Positions 1 to 8,735 of a DNA stretch of 64,000 nt are shown piece by piece. The DNA lies in the NCBI GenBank assembly GCA_030684395.1, contig JAUXTT010000011.1:186001-250000 (forward strand), given 5' to 3'. The notes below the pieces were generated by a model, which did not search any database, was not told where the DNA came from, and was given only the letters and a program-made list of their open reading frames with translations. Each line of letters begins with the position of its first letter. Positions within the stretch are counted from its first letter, which is position 1. Position numbers and translations under genes: made by a program. The stretch comes from Bacteroidota bacterium (lineage in GTDB: Bacteria; Bacteroidota; Bacteroidia; B-17B0; Aurantibacillaceae).

Positions 1-929
1 TCAGCCAAATACCTTTCAGCATCCAAGGCGCCCATGCAACCACTACCGGCAGCCGTTACAGCCTGACGATACACCTTGTCCTGTGCATCTCCCACTGCAA
101 AAACTCCTTTTATATTGGTTTTACTGGTTCCGGGAATAGCCTGAATGTATCCCTGATCGTCCATTGTTATCCAGTTTTTGAAGATTTGTGTATTAGGAGT
201 ATGTCCGATAGCTACAAAAAAACCATGCACATCAATTTTGCGATCTGCACCCGTTTTATGATTAGTAATAATTGCCCCGTTCACACCCTTATCGTCTCCA
301 ACAATCTCCTTTGTTTCAGAATCCCAAAGAATTTCAATATTGGGAGTGTTTAATACACGTTCCTGCATTGCTTTACTTGCACGCATTTCACTACGGCGAA
401 CGATCATATATACTTTTGTACAAAGTTTAGCTAAATAAGTAGCTTCCTCGGCAGCAGTATCACCCGCCCCAACAATAGCAACATCTTTTCCTTTAAAGAA
501 AAATCCATCACATACCGCACAAGCGGAAACACCAAAACCGTTGAATTTTTGCTCGCTTTCTAACCCTAACCATTTAGCGGATGCACCTGTAGAAATAATT
601 ACAGTATTTGCATGAATTTCTGTTGTTTCATCAACCCATACTTTATGCACAGGACCGGTGAAATCAACTTTGCTTACATATCCAAAACGAATATCAGTTC
701 CAAAACGTTCAGCCTGGGCCTTAAAATCTTCCATCATTTCGGGTCCCTGAACTCCTTTTGGGTAACCCGGGTAATTTTCTACTTCTGTTGTGATAGTAAG
801 CTGCCCACCCGGTTGCATACCGGTATATAATAGTGGTTTTAAACCTGCACGTGCAGCATAAATTGCAGCTGTATATCCTGCAGGGCCCGAACCAATAATC
901 AAACAATTAACTTTTTCTATAGTGCTCAT
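1..929 (-). CDS. trxB: Thioredoxin-disulfide reductase, C-terminal end cut by window edge
   Basis: This flavoenzyme passes electrons from NADPH through FAD and a redox disulfide to cytosolic thioredoxin. About 309 codons are visible, reading from ATG at 929 to the window edge; the family is about 315 residues, so only a few C-terminal residues are missing. The sequence shows the FAD-binding GSGPAGYTAA near residue 12, the redox motif C-A-V-C-D-G with Cys137 and Cys140, and the NADPH-binding GAGDTAAEEA near residue 155. The visible C-terminal part has the family-typical AAGSGCM and LDAERYLA. A Shine-Dalgarno-like AGGAGAAG precedes the ATG, and a TAACTTCG promoter element lies 25 bases upstream. 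Identification is firm. Confidence 0.96.
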   Translation of the reverse strand, partial: MSTIEKVNCLIIGSGPAGYTAAIYAARAGLKPLLYTGMQPGGQLTITTEVENYPGYPKGVQGPEMMEDFKAQAERFGTDIRFGYVSKVDFTGPVHKVWVDETTEIHANTVIISTGASAKWLGLESEQKFNGFGVSACAVCDGFFFKGKDVAIVGAGDTAAEEATYLAKLCTKVYMIVRRSEMRASKAMQERVLNTPNIEILWDSETKEIVGDDKGVNGAIITNHKTGADRKIDVHGFFVAIGHTPNTQIFKNWITMDDQGYIQAIPGTSKTNIKGVFAVGDAQDKVYRQAVTAAGSGCMGALDAERYLA

Positions 930-954
930 AAACTTCTCCTTATTTTTAAAGGTG

Positions 955-962
955 CGAAGTTA
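955..962 (-). promoter_or_regulatory. Bacteroidota -7 promoter element for trxB
   Basis: On the minus strand this reads TAACTTCG, a match to the TAnnTTTG/TAnnTTCG -7 element. It lies 25 bases before the trxB ATG, which leaves room for a leader with a Shine-Dalgarno sequence. I see no clear -33 TTTG. This is a consensus match only. Confidence 0.45.
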
Positions 963-1020
963 AGGTGTTTATGAGATGGAAATATTAAAAGATATTAAAA
1001 GGTTGTTTACAAATCAGCGA

Positions 1021-2238
1021 TTATTTGTTTTCGCCCACCCTTGAACCATATGGTTGCGAACTACTGCCGGTTTGAACAGGAGAAGAACCTGAATTTATAG
1101 CTGCCGCTGCTTTTTTCTTTCCTCTGCTCCTGTAATAAAAATAAATGAGTAATGCGCTTCCGATAATAATACCACTCATTAACGGACGGTATGTAAACCA
1201 GGCAATTGCAATAATTAATGCACTAATTGGAAGAGCCAGGGCAAAACTGATAATTCCAACACCCATGCTAATCATGCTTCCTACAAAAGGAATAATATTT
1301 CCCATCGCAATTAATGGTTTAAAGATTCCACGGAAGCCAAAAAACATCATGAAAAATCCTAACCAACGAAGTAACCATGTTTTGAACTTATTTCCTTCAA
1401 TAGCTTTCTTAAACATATTTTCGGCAGAAGAAGTTCCTTCCTTTAAAAGCAACACTGTTTCATCATTAGAAGCTATATATTCTTCAAAAGTATTTCCAAT
1501 TTGTTTGGCAACAATACTTACATTTTTAGGGTATACTGCCTGATAAGAAATGCGAACATCACCAACCTCAGGGTTGCTAAGATTTTTACTGCCCATATAA
1601 ATGGAGCCGGCACTGAGCATTGCATTTTTCAATTTAGTTGTATCTATTATTTTTACGGGTAATTTCTCAGAAGTAGAGATTCTGCCTAAAAGATCTTCGT
1701 TTAGTGAAAATGCTCCAAAACTAACATGAGCAGCCAGTTTGGTTTTATCTTCATATGCATATGGAACTATGTTAATATGCCCTTCCTTTATCTTAAAATT
1801 ATCAGAAGAAACCGGAGAACTCCCCCACTCCTTTACATAAGTGTACTCCGTTTTTGTATCTGAGCTACCACCCAAATTATTTTTTGTACTGCTACTTGTT
1901 TTTTCTTTCCATTGAAAAACTTCTACATCACGTATTAATTTCAGGGCGTTTACCTTTACATCAAACTCTTCATCCACAACAGTATCTTTAGTTGTGGCTA
2001 GTGAACTTACATGAACCAGTTTCCCTTCATTTGTCGGATCAACTTTATTTGCAGCAACACTAACTACCGAACCCGATCCTTCTTCCAAAGCTCTTGCTAC
2101 ATGTACAGCCCTACCTTCGTTAGTCCACAATAAATAAATAGAACCCACTATTAACAGGATTCCAAAAATGATTCCTTTAAAGGATCCTCCTATATTGCTT
2201 AATCCGCTTTTGTGCGATACTTCAGTAAATTTATCCAT
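1021..2238 (-). CDS. TMEM43-like (LUMA family) membrane protein
   Basis: The product is about 405 residues, close to the roughly 400 of the TMEM43 family (PF07787), whose bacterial role is unknown. One membrane segment lies near residues 21-40, just after a short cytosolic start. A long polar region of about 250 residues follows, and three or four membrane segments sit close together near residues 290-385. A Lys/Ala/Ser-rich tail ends the protein. This order (one TM, large loop, TM cluster) is that of eukaryotic TMEM43. I chose ATG 2238 (MDKFTEVSHK); the frame stays open to 2331, but that extension would run back into the divergent promoter region. It is transcribed away from the TonB receptor gene. 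The family call is by eye from topology and conserved-looking segments. Confidence 0.75.
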   Translation of the reverse strand: MDKFTEVSHKSGLSNIGGSFKGIIFGILLIVGSIYLLWTNEGRAVHVARALEEGSGSVVSVAANKVDPTNEGKLVHVSSLATTKDTVVDEEFDVKVNALKLIRDVEVFQWKEKTSSSTKNNLGGSSDTKTEYTYVKEWGSSPVSSDNFKIKEGHINIVPYAYEDKTKLAAHVSFGAFSLNEDLLGRISTSEKLPVKIIDTTKLKNAMLSAGSIYMGSKNLSNPEVGDVRISYQAVYPKNVSIVAKQIGNTFEEYIASNDETVLLLKEGTSSAENMFKKAIEGNKFKTWLLRWLGFFMMFFGFRGIFKPLIAMGNIIPFVGSMISMGVGIISFALALPISALIIAIAWFTYRPLMSGIIIGSALLIYFYYRSRGKKKAAAAINSGSSPVQTGSSSQPYGSRVGENK

Positions 2239-2314
2239 GTTTTGATTTTTGTTCAACGAATATAACAATTCTAAAAGAATGTTAAAACCGACGAGTGGGC
2301 AATATTTAAGGATA

Positions 2315-2351
2315 GGAAACTTTAAAACCACAAAAAGTTTCCGTAGTTTTG
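2315..2351 (+). promoter_or_regulatory. Promoter with 28-bp dyad operator before the TonB receptor gene
   Basis: A perfect dyad of 7-base arms, GGAAACT at 2315-2321 and AGTTTCC at 2336-2342, is separated by 14 bases. One base later comes TAGTTTTG (2344-2351), a full match to the Bacteroidota -7 element, followed by CCCC. The receptor ATG is 18 bases further on. The same arms, spacer length, one-base offset, -7 element and CCCC occur before the tetR gene at 38972-39012. The dyad fills the -33 to -7 spacer, the classic place for a repressor. The binding protein is not known; the TetR at 39027 is the obvious candidate. Confidence 0.7.
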
Positions 2352-2369
2352 CCCCGAAATTTTATAGGA

Positions 2370-4742
2370 ATGATTATGCAGAAACTATTTAGCCTTTTAC
2401 TTCTAACCTTTTTCACTACGTGTATAGTGGCGCAAGAAAAAGTAACTCTCAGCGGTTATGTTAAAGACGGAGGAAACGGGGAGTCGCTTATTGGGGCTAA
2501 CATATATAAACAAGGGACTACAATTGGAACCAGCTCAAATGCTTATGGTTTTTACTCCATTAGCCTTCCAAAAGGCAAAAACACAATAGTCTTTTCCTAT
2601 ATCGGCTATCAGCAAATCACTAAAGAACTGGATCTACAGGAAAAAACTTCATTGGATATTGAATTACTGGAAGACGAAAAAACTACGCTGAGTGAAGTAA
2701 CCGTTTCAGCAGAAAAGGAAAATACAAATGTGAAAGGGATGGAAATGAGTGTGAATAAACTTGACATTAAACAGATCGCAAAAATACCGGCGCTCTTAGG
2801 TGAAGTTGATATAGTGCGGGGAATTCAAATGTTACCTGGTGTTACTTCAGTTGGTGAAGGCAGTGGTGGTTTTAATGTACGTGGTGGAAACATTGATGGA
2901 AACTTAATTCTATTGGACGAAGCCCCTGTATTTAATTCATCACATTTATTCGGATTCTTTTCTGTTTTTAATCCCGATGCGGTAAAAGATGTGAAATTAT
3001 ACAAAGGTGGGATTCCTGCGCAATATGGAGGGAGAATTTCTTCTTTACTTGACATTCGCATGAAGGAAGGAAACAATAAAAAATTTGAATTTAATGGTGG
3101 TATAGGAACAATTTTCAGTCGCTTTTCCATTGAAGGTCCTATAAAAAAAAACAAGGCTTCTTTTATTTTAGCAGGAAGAAGAAGTTATATTGATGTACTC
3201 GCTAAACCTGTTATCAAAAAACGACTTCCTGATTTAAAAGATGTAAAATTTTATTTCTATGATCTTACCGGAAAAGTAAACTGGAGGATCAATAAAAAAA
3301 ATCAGGTATTCTTAAGTGGTTATTTAGGTCAGGATGTTTTTGGAGCAGGTTTCCGTTTCGATTGGGGGAATGCAACGGCTACTGCAAGGTGGAATCATAT
3401 TTTCGGAGAAAAGCTTTTTCTTAATTCAACTTTTTACTATAGTAATTACAATTACTTTATTGGTTTTAAAAACGAAAACGATGCTACTGCTTTCGATTGG
3501 AGCTCAAACATTATTAATTATAGCGTTAAACCAGAATTCACTTATTACATGAACCAAAATAATACCATGCACTTTGGCGGACAAGTGATCTATTACAACT
3601 TTAAACCCGGCAAAGCAGTTGTTACACAAGCAAGTGGAGAAAAATCGGATTTTGGTTTAGACAATAAGTATGGCGTGGAAAGTGCCGTATATTTTGACAA
3701 CGAGCAAAAATTCGGGAAACGTTTTTCAATGCAATATGGATTGCGATACAGCATGTTCAACTACATAGGTTCTGGAACTTCTTACACTTATTATGATACG
3801 ATTCCGAATTACAGAAAACGTTTGAAGGATGAAAAAACATTCGGAGACTGGGAAACCATTAAACAATACGGAAATTTTGAACCGCGTCTTTCTATGAAAT
3901 ATGAATTAACGGATGAAAGCTCTGTTAAAGTAAGTTACAATCGGATGGCTCAATACTTACACTTAGTTTCTAATACAGCTGCAGCAACACCTTTAGACAT
4001 CTGGACTCCTGCTACCAACAATATTCTTCCACAACTTTCTGATCAGATAGCCTTAGGTTACTTCAGAAATTTTAAAGAAAATATGTACGAAACTTCTGTG
4101 GAGATCTATTACAAAGACATGCAGAATCAATTGGACTATATTGATAATTCTAATTTATTATTGAACAAATACATTGAAGCGGATCTTTTACAAGGAAGAG
4201 GTCGTGCCTATGGTTTAGAATTATTCATTAAAAAGAACAAAGGAAAACTCACAGGCTGGATCAGCTACACATTAGCTCGCACTGAAAGAAAAGTTCCGGG
4301 ACTAAGCAAAGGTGAATGGTATTTTTCACGTTACGATCGTCCTCACAATTTGAATGTAACCGCATCTTATGAATTAAACAAACGCTGGTCATTCGGAAGT
4401 AACTTTGTACTGATGAGTGGAACGCCGGCTACTTTCCCAAATGTAAAATATGAAGTACAAGGCTATACCGTAACGGATAACACAACAGAAAAGCGTAACA
4501 GCTTCCGTAACACGTTATACCATCGTTTGGATATTTCAGCAACCTGGACGCCAAAGAAAAATGACAGCCGCAAACGTTATAAAAGTAACTGGGTGTTTAG
4601 CGTTTACAACGTGTATAACCGACAAAATGCATTCACTATTTTCTTCAGGCCAAACGAAGATAATCCTACGCAAACAGAAGCAGTTCGTTACTCAGTGTTA
4701 GGAACATTTGTACCGGCAGTTACTTACAATTTTAGCTTTTAA
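2370..4742 (+). CDS. TonB-dependent outer-membrane receptor with carboxypeptidase-regulatory-like domain
   Basis: This is an energy-coupled outer-membrane importer of about 790 residues; the substrate is unknown. A signal peptide (MQKLFSLLLLTFF, cut after VAQ) leads into a CarboxypepD_reg-like beta-sandwich at about residues 18-105 (VTLSGYVKDG, IGANIYKQG). The plug domain follows (GFNVRGGNIDG, LYKGGIPAQYGG at about 170-230), then a large barrel ending in Phe (YNFSF), as the family requires. I prefer ATG 2370, or 2376, over an upstream TTG at 2349 because that TTG lies inside the -7 promoter element. The next gene, 7 bases after the stop, is its DUF4249 partner. The dyad operator upstream suggests specific repression. 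Confidence 0.92.
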   Translation: MIMQKLFSLLLLTFFTTCIVAQEKVTLSGYVKDGGNGESLIGANIYKQGTTIGTSSNAYGFYSISLPKGKNTIVFSYIGYQQITKELDLQEKTSLDIELLEDEKTTLSEVTVSAEKENTNVKGMEMSVNKLDIKQIAKIPALLGEVDIVRGIQMLPGVTSVGEGSGGFNVRGGNIDGNLILLDEAPVFNSSHLFGFFSVFNPDAVKDVKLYKGGIPAQYGGRISSLLDIRMKEGNNKKFEFNGGIGTIFSRFSIEGPIKKNKASFILAGRRSYIDVLAKPVIKKRLPDLKDVKFYFYDLTGKVNWRINKKNQVFLSGYLGQDVFGAGFRFDWGNATATARWNHIFGEKLFLNSTFYYSNYNYFIGFKNENDATAFDWSSNIINYSVKPEFTYYMNQNNTMHFGGQVIYYNFKPGKAVVTQASGEKSDFGLDNKYGVESAVYFDNEQKFGKRFSMQYGLRYSMFNYIGSGTSYTYYDTIPNYRKRLKDEKTFGDWETIKQYGNFEPRLSMKYELTDESSVKVSYNRMAQYLHLVSNTAAATPLDIWTPATNNILPQLSDQIALGYFRNFKENMYETSVEIYYKDMQNQLDYIDNSNLLLNKYIEADLLQGRGRAYGLELFIKKNKGKLTGWISYTLARTERKVPGLSKGEWYFSRYDRPHNLNVTASYELNKRWSFGSNFVLMSGTPATFPNVKYEVQGYTVTDNTTEKRNSFRNTLYHRLDISATWTPKKNDSRKRYKSNWVFSVYNVYNRQNAFTIFFRPNEDNPTQTEAVRYSVLGTFVPAVTYNFSF

Positions 4743-4749
4743 GATCATT

Positions 4750-5673
4750 ATGAAAACAATAAAATATTTTTCGACACTCATTCTCTCCGCATTTATTTTT
4801 AGTTCATGCGAGAAAGTAGTTCAGGTAGAAGTTCCTGAAGGAGAAACACTTTTGGTAATTGATGCATGGGTAAATAATCTCCCGGGTAAACAAACCGTTC
4901 GTTTAACCACTACAGCTCCGGTATTTGATGGCAACCGTACACCAGCTGCAAATGGTGCAATTGTTAGCTTGGAGGATTTGAGCAACGGAAAAATATATTC
5001 CTTTATCGAAAACAATGGTACAGGGGATTACGAATTTACGCCTGCATTAACAGATACTTTATGTGTGGAAAACCATGCATATAAATTAAATGTAAGCTGG
5101 AAAGGAAACAACTATTATGCAACATCCTTGGTAAACAGAACCACCACGGTTGACACCGTTGGATTTGATAAAATAACAGAACTTGGAAGCACAACTGCAA
5201 AAGGTTATTTGGTGTGGCAATTTGGCAGGGATCTTCCGGGATCTGTAAGAGATTATTACTGGCTCAAGGCATATAAAAATGGCGTGTTGTATAACGAGCC
5301 TTCTTTCATCAACATCAGTGAAGATGCAGGTGGGGGCGAATCTACCGATGGTTTGTGTTTTATTCCGCCAACAGCTTTTTTTAGTGTGATCCCGGGTGAC
5401 AACAGTTTGCAGTTAAATGATGTGTTTACCGCAGAAGTTCATTCTCTTAATAAAGAATCGTATGAGTACCTGTTGCAATTACGTACACAAATAAACAACT
5501 CAGGAGCAGGTTTGTTTGCTACCACACCTGAAAACTTACGTACCAATATCAAACCGCTTGGAAGTGCCCCGCGTGCCTTAGGTTGGTTCAATATGGCTAA
5601 AGTGAGTCGCAAGTCTTTTGTTTGTCAGGACTACTCGGTAGAAAGTGTGTTTCCGTTTTACTTTTGTCCTTAA
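4750..5673 (+). CDS. DUF4249 family lipoprotein, partner of the TonB receptor
   Basis: The product is about 307 residues and starts with a lipoprotein signal ending in a lipobox (LSAFIFSSC, Cys at about 18), so it is probably anchored in a membrane facing the periplasm or cell surface. The mature part is beta-rich (VEVPEGETLLVIDAWV, then NLPGKQTVRLTTT), as expected for DUF4249 proteins. These are regularly encoded directly behind CarboxypepD_reg-type TonB receptors in Bacteroidota; here the gap is 7 bases. A role as substrate-binding or accessory component is inferred from this pairing. ATG 4750 is chosen over a TTG at 4708 inside the receptor gene because only the ATG places the signal peptide at the N-terminus. 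Confidence 0.82.
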   Translation: MKTIKYFSTLILSAFIFSSCEKVVQVEVPEGETLLVIDAWVNNLPGKQTVRLTTTAPVFDGNRTPAANGAIVSLEDLSNGKIYSFIENNGTGDYEFTPALTDTLCVENHAYKLNVSWKGNNYYATSLVNRTTTVDTVGFDKITELGSTTAKGYLVWQFGRDLPGSVRDYYWLKAYKNGVLYNEPSFINISEDAGGGESTDGLCFIPPTAFFSVIPGDNSLQLNDVFTAEVHSLNKESYEYLLQLRTQINNSGAGLFATTPENLRTNIKPLGSAPRALGWFNMAKVSRKSFVCQDYSVESVFPFYFCP

Positions 5674-5691
5674 TCTGCATTAGAGAATGGA

Positions 5692-5789
5692 ACGCAGATG
5701 ACACAGATTTCTTATGATTTTCATGATTAAAATTGGGTTTTTGACACCACTAACACATTAAAAATCTGCATCATCTGCGTCATCTGCGT
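5692..5789. repeat. Intergenic 'cgcagat' inverted-repeat element, copy 1
   Basis: The gap between the DUF4249 and RluA-type genes holds ACGCAGATGACACAGATTT at 5692-5710. An approximate reverse complement lies at 5761-5789 (tandem ATCTGCGTC units). The core unit is a short GCAGAT tandem that can fold into one long imperfect hairpin. Related elements occur at 25405-25571 and 36568-36663. Its role is unknown. Confidence 0.7.
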
Positions 5790-5801
5790 GCTATATTTTC
5801 T

Positions 5802-5809
5802 TAACTTCG
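5802..5809 (+). promoter_or_regulatory. -7 element giving a likely leaderless rluA-type transcript
   Basis: TAACTTCG ends four bases before ATG 5814. With the usual -7 position in Bacteroidota promoters, transcription would start at or next to the A of the start codon. No Shine-Dalgarno sequence can fit in four bases. This is a consensus match only. Confidence 0.5.
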
Positions 5810-5813
5810 CACT

Positions 5814-6524
5814 ATGGCAGAAAAAGCATTAGACGTACTTTACGAAGACAATCACATCATAGCTATCAACAAACGTCCTTCTGATATTGTTCAAGGCGAT
5901 AAAACCGGTGATGAGCCTATGAGTGAGAAAGTAAAACAATTTCTTCGGGCGAAATACGACAAACCGGGTGAAGTATTTTGCGGTGTAGTGCATCGTATCG
6001 ACAGGCCTGTTAGTGGTGTAGTGCTTTTCGCTAAAACCTCCAAAGCATTAACTCGACTGAACGAATTATTCAGAACCAAAGACATCAAAAAAACATATTG
6101 GGCTGTTGTAAAAAACAAACCGAAGGAAGATGAAGGCACACTGGTTCATTACCTGATAAAAGACGAAAAGAAAAACAAAAGTCGTGGTTACCTTGAACCA
6201 CATAAAGGCGCACTGAAATCAGAACTTCACTATAAAGTACTTGCAAAAACGGATACCTACTTTTTGTTAGAGATAAATCCCATAACTGGTCGTCATCATC
6301 AAATCCGTGTTCAACTTTCTGCAATGGGAAGTCCAATAAAAGGTGATATCAAATACGGTTTCGACCGAACGAATAAAGATGCAAGTATTCATTTGCACGC
6401 ACGTAAAATTGAATTTACACATCCGGTAAAACAAACTCCTCTTACCATTATTGCCCCAACTCCCGATGAAGTAGTTTGGAATGCATGTGTGAAAGATTTT
6501 AATTTATCGGAGAACGCGAAATAG
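5814..6524 (+). CDS. RluA-family pseudouridine synthase
   Basis: The enzyme converts a specific uridine in rRNA or tRNA to pseudouridine. The 236-residue product covers the single catalytic domain and has no N-terminal S4 RNA-binding domain. The catalytic motif HRIDRPVSG (Asp at about residue 64) is clear. RLNELFRTKDIKKTYWAVV, EINPITGRHHQIRVQL and LHARKIEFTHP match the family's later motifs. The RNA target cannot be told from sequence. The gene stands alone between a repeat element and a peptidase gene. Its start is fixed by the -7 element four bases upstream, which implies a leaderless message. Confidence 0.93.
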   Translation: MAEKALDVLYEDNHIIAINKRPSDIVQGDKTGDEPMSEKVKQFLRAKYDKPGEVFCGVVHRIDRPVSGVVLFAKTSKALTRLNELFRTKDIKKTYWAVVKNKPKEDEGTLVHYLIKDEKKNKSRGYLEPHKGALKSELHYKVLAKTDTYFLLEINPITGRHHQIRVQLSAMGSPIKGDIKYGFDRTNKDASIHLHARKIEFTHPVKQTPLTIIAPTPDEVVWNACVKDFNLSENAK

Positions 6525-6573
6525 ATCTGTAACTTTTTCATTACTAAAATCGTCTTATTGAAAATCATTACAC

Positions 6574-7368
6574 ATGAAAACAATAAGACTATATTTTCTT
6601 TTTTCTATACTTGTTGCAATTCTTGCCAGTTGGACCCTTTTGACTGATAATTGGATAAGCGAAAAAACGAAAAATTACAACCTGCTTTATACGAAAGCGG
6701 ATCAGCCAAATAAAAAAGAATACACGAAAATTATAGATAAAGGCAGCAAGAGTGTTCAGAAATTCATGAACGATTCCTTTAAAAAGAACTTCCTGGTTTG
6801 TATTCATCCCCACCGAAAATCGCTCGACAGTACCTGGCAAAAGAATTGGAACATGCCCGGTTTCAAATCTGAGTGTTGGATGGTAGCCAGTGGAACCGCA
6901 ACCCGATTGGATATGATCTCTCCTAAAGCATGGGACAAAGAAGCGTGCGAGCACAGTTATGCTGACCAAACAAAAACCGAACTACTTATTGCTCATGAAT
7001 TGTTTCACGTATACCACGGACAACTAAATGTGAGCCCTGATTTTAGCGATGTGTATGATATCGATTGGTTTGTGGAAGGGCTCGCTACTTATGCATCCGG
7101 ACAATGCGACAGTAACCGGATTAACGAAATAAAAAAACTGATTACCGATAATAAAGTACCAAAATCGCTGAACGATTTTTGGAAAGGCAAATTAAAGTAT
7201 GGCCTTTCAGGTTCTGTAGTTATGTATATTGATAAAACCTATGACAGGGCTAAACTAAAAGGCTTGCTAAGGTTCAATAAAAAAACAGAAATCCTTTCTG
7301 CATTAAATACAACTGAAGAAAAATTACTAAGTGATTGGAAAATCTTTATAAAGGATTTGAAACAATAA
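6574..7368 (+). CDS. Putative exported HExxH zinc metallopeptidase
   Basis: I do not recognise a named family for this 264-residue protein. A hydrophobic N-terminal segment (residues 5-25) with few charges suggests export or a membrane anchor. The zinc-peptidase motif HELFH lies at residues 141-145. A candidate third ligand, Glu168, lies in FVEGLATYASG, and this HExxH-(about 23)-E pattern is that of gluzincins. The region after residue 180 is basic and helical, with no further motif. It could be a degradative or adhesive peptidase working outside the cytoplasm; substrate and partners are unknown. No promoter or Shine-Dalgarno sequence is obvious in the 49-base gap upstream. Confidence 0.65.
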   Translation: MKTIRLYFLFSILVAILASWTLLTDNWISEKTKNYNLLYTKADQPNKKEYTKIIDKGSKSVQKFMNDSFKKNFLVCIHPHRKSLDSTWQKNWNMPGFKSECWMVASGTATRLDMISPKAWDKEACEHSYADQTKTELLIAHELFHVYHGQLNVSPDFSDVYDIDWFVEGLATYASGQCDSNRINEIKKLITDNKVPKSLNDFWKGKLKYGLSGSVVMYIDKTYDRAKLKGLLRFNKKTEILSALNTTEEKLLSDWKIFIKDLKQ

Positions 7369-7548
7369 GCCTTAGTAATAATTAAGCTCCAAAAAAGTCA
7401 ATGATTACTTTCTAATCGTTCAAAAATTTTATTTCATTGAATGTGAGTAAAATAATTTCATTATGCGAATTTCATTTACCGTATTCTCTAAGTATTTTTA
7501 AAGAGATGATCCGGGAAAACTTATTCCATGCAAATTCATCCCTAACCA

Positions 7549-8619
7549 ATGGAGGATAAAAAAGATAATTATTTCAAAGGGCGTGGCTCACAAATAAATC
7601 CTAACAACCGTTTTGATAAGTTCAAAGTTGTGACTGAACATATTGAAGGGTTGGATGAGGAATTATTGGAACAACACAAAACCGAATTAATTTACACTTA
7701 CCCTAAAACCATTATCAACGAAATTAAAAGTCCTGATATTGGAATGACTTACTCCCTGAATCCCTATCAGGGTTGTGAGCATGGATGCATTTATTGTTAC
7801 GCCCGTAACACACATGAATACTGGGGTTACAGTGCCGGTATTGATTTCGAACAAAAAATAATTGTAAAGAAAAATGTGGTTGAGTTGTTGGAAAAACATT
7901 TCTCTAACAAGAACTGGAAACCTGCACCTATTATGCTTTCGGGGAATACGGATTGCTACCAACCAGCCGAACGTAAACTTCAACTCACCCGTAAAATTTT
8001 AGAAACATGCCTTAAATACAGGCACCCGATTGGCGTAATTACCAAAAACACATTGGTAACAAGAGACATTGATATTTTAAAAGAACTGGCACAGCACAAA
8101 CTCGTGCATGTGATGGTTTCTATAACAGGGCTCACCGAAGAAACACGACAATTATTAGAACCACGTACCGCTACTTACAAAGGTCGTTTACTCACCTTAA
8201 AAAAATTAAGCGAAGCCGGAATTCCATGTGGCGTGATGGTTGCACCTATTATTCCAGGGTTAACCAATCATGAAATTGCGAATGTAATTGAGCAAGCTGC
8301 TTTACACGGAGCCACAACAGCAGGCTATACCATTGTTCGTTTGAACGGAGCTATTGGTGATATTTTCAAAGACTGGCTTTTTAAAAACTATCCTGATGGT
8401 GCAAATAAAGTCTGGAACCAAATCTCTGAGTGCCATGGCGGACAAGTAAATGATAGTCGCCCGGGAACACGAATTCGTGGTGAAGGACAAATTGCAGAAT
8501 CAATTCGGAATCTTTTTGTTCTTTCCAAGCGTAGACACATGGGAAAATTCGAGCACTTTGAATTTAATTCAGATGATTTTGATCATCGGGCCGGTGAAAG
8601 CCAATTGAGGTTGTTTTAG
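7549..8619 (+). CDS. PA0069-type (SplB-like) radical SAM protein
   Basis: The protein is a [4Fe-4S] radical S-adenosylmethionine enzyme of the SplB/COG1533 group (356 residues). The cluster ligands are Cys76, Cys80 and Cys83 in NPYQGCEHGCIYCYARNTHE, which matches the PA0069 family signature. The C-terminal third keeps LNGAIGDIFKDW and DSRPGTRIRGEG. The reaction of this family is not established; spore photoproduct lyase repairs DNA by the same chemistry, so a repair role is only an analogy. The 180-base gap upstream shows no feature I can name. A shorter relative is encoded at 25586. Confidence 0.87.
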   Translation: MEDKKDNYFKGRGSQINPNNRFDKFKVVTEHIEGLDEELLEQHKTELIYTYPKTIINEIKSPDIGMTYSLNPYQGCEHGCIYCYARNTHEYWGYSAGIDFEQKIIVKKNVVELLEKHFSNKNWKPAPIMLSGNTDCYQPAERKLQLTRKILETCLKYRHPIGVITKNTLVTRDIDILKELAQHKLVHVMVSITGLTEETRQLLEPRTATYKGRLLTLKKLSEAGIPCGVMVAPIIPGLTNHEIANVIEQAALHGATTAGYTIVRLNGAIGDIFKDWLFKNYPDGANKVWNQISECHGGQVNDSRPGTRIRGEGQIAESIRNLFVLSKRRHMGKFEHFEFNSDDFDHRAGESQLRLF

Positions 8620-8689
8620 CGAATATTTGAAATTTAAATTAGATAAAAAAGCACATATCTGTTTATCAATACATTATAAGTATAAATAC

Positions 8690-8722
8690 GGAAAAATTTG
8701 GAATCAAATTCCAAATTTTTCC
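8690..8722. promoter_or_regulatory. Perfect palindrome (operator) at the 5' end of the DUF4143 ATPase gene
   Basis: The arm GGAAAAATTTGGAAT (8690-8704) is followed by a three-base centre CAA and the exact reverse complement (8708-8722). It abuts the -7 element at 8724, so it occupies the promoter spacer and is placed like an operator. An almost identical palindrome lies just after the stop codon of the same gene (9901-9933). The two differ at one arm position, and the change is matched in the opposite arm. Confidence 0.75.
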
Positions 8723-8723
8723 A

Positions 8724-8731
8724 TATATTTG
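8724..8731 (+). promoter_or_regulatory. -7 element of the DUF4143 ATPase gene
   Basis: TATATTTG is a full match to TAnnTTTG and ends four bases before ATG 8736, so the transcript is probably leaderless. A possible -33 TTTG lies within the palindrome at 8697-8700, 23 bases upstream of the -7 element, which is at the long end of accepted spacing. Confidence 0.55.
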
Positions 8732-8735
8732 TGTT

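Noticed and set aside
721-906. Open frame opposite and within trxB
   Set aside because: It is an out-of-frame shadow of the clear trxB coding sequence; the same holds for many other short frames in the window.
2349-2369. TTG start for the TonB receptor
   Set aside because: The TTG lies in the TAGTTTTG promoter element, so it would be upstream of the transcript start.
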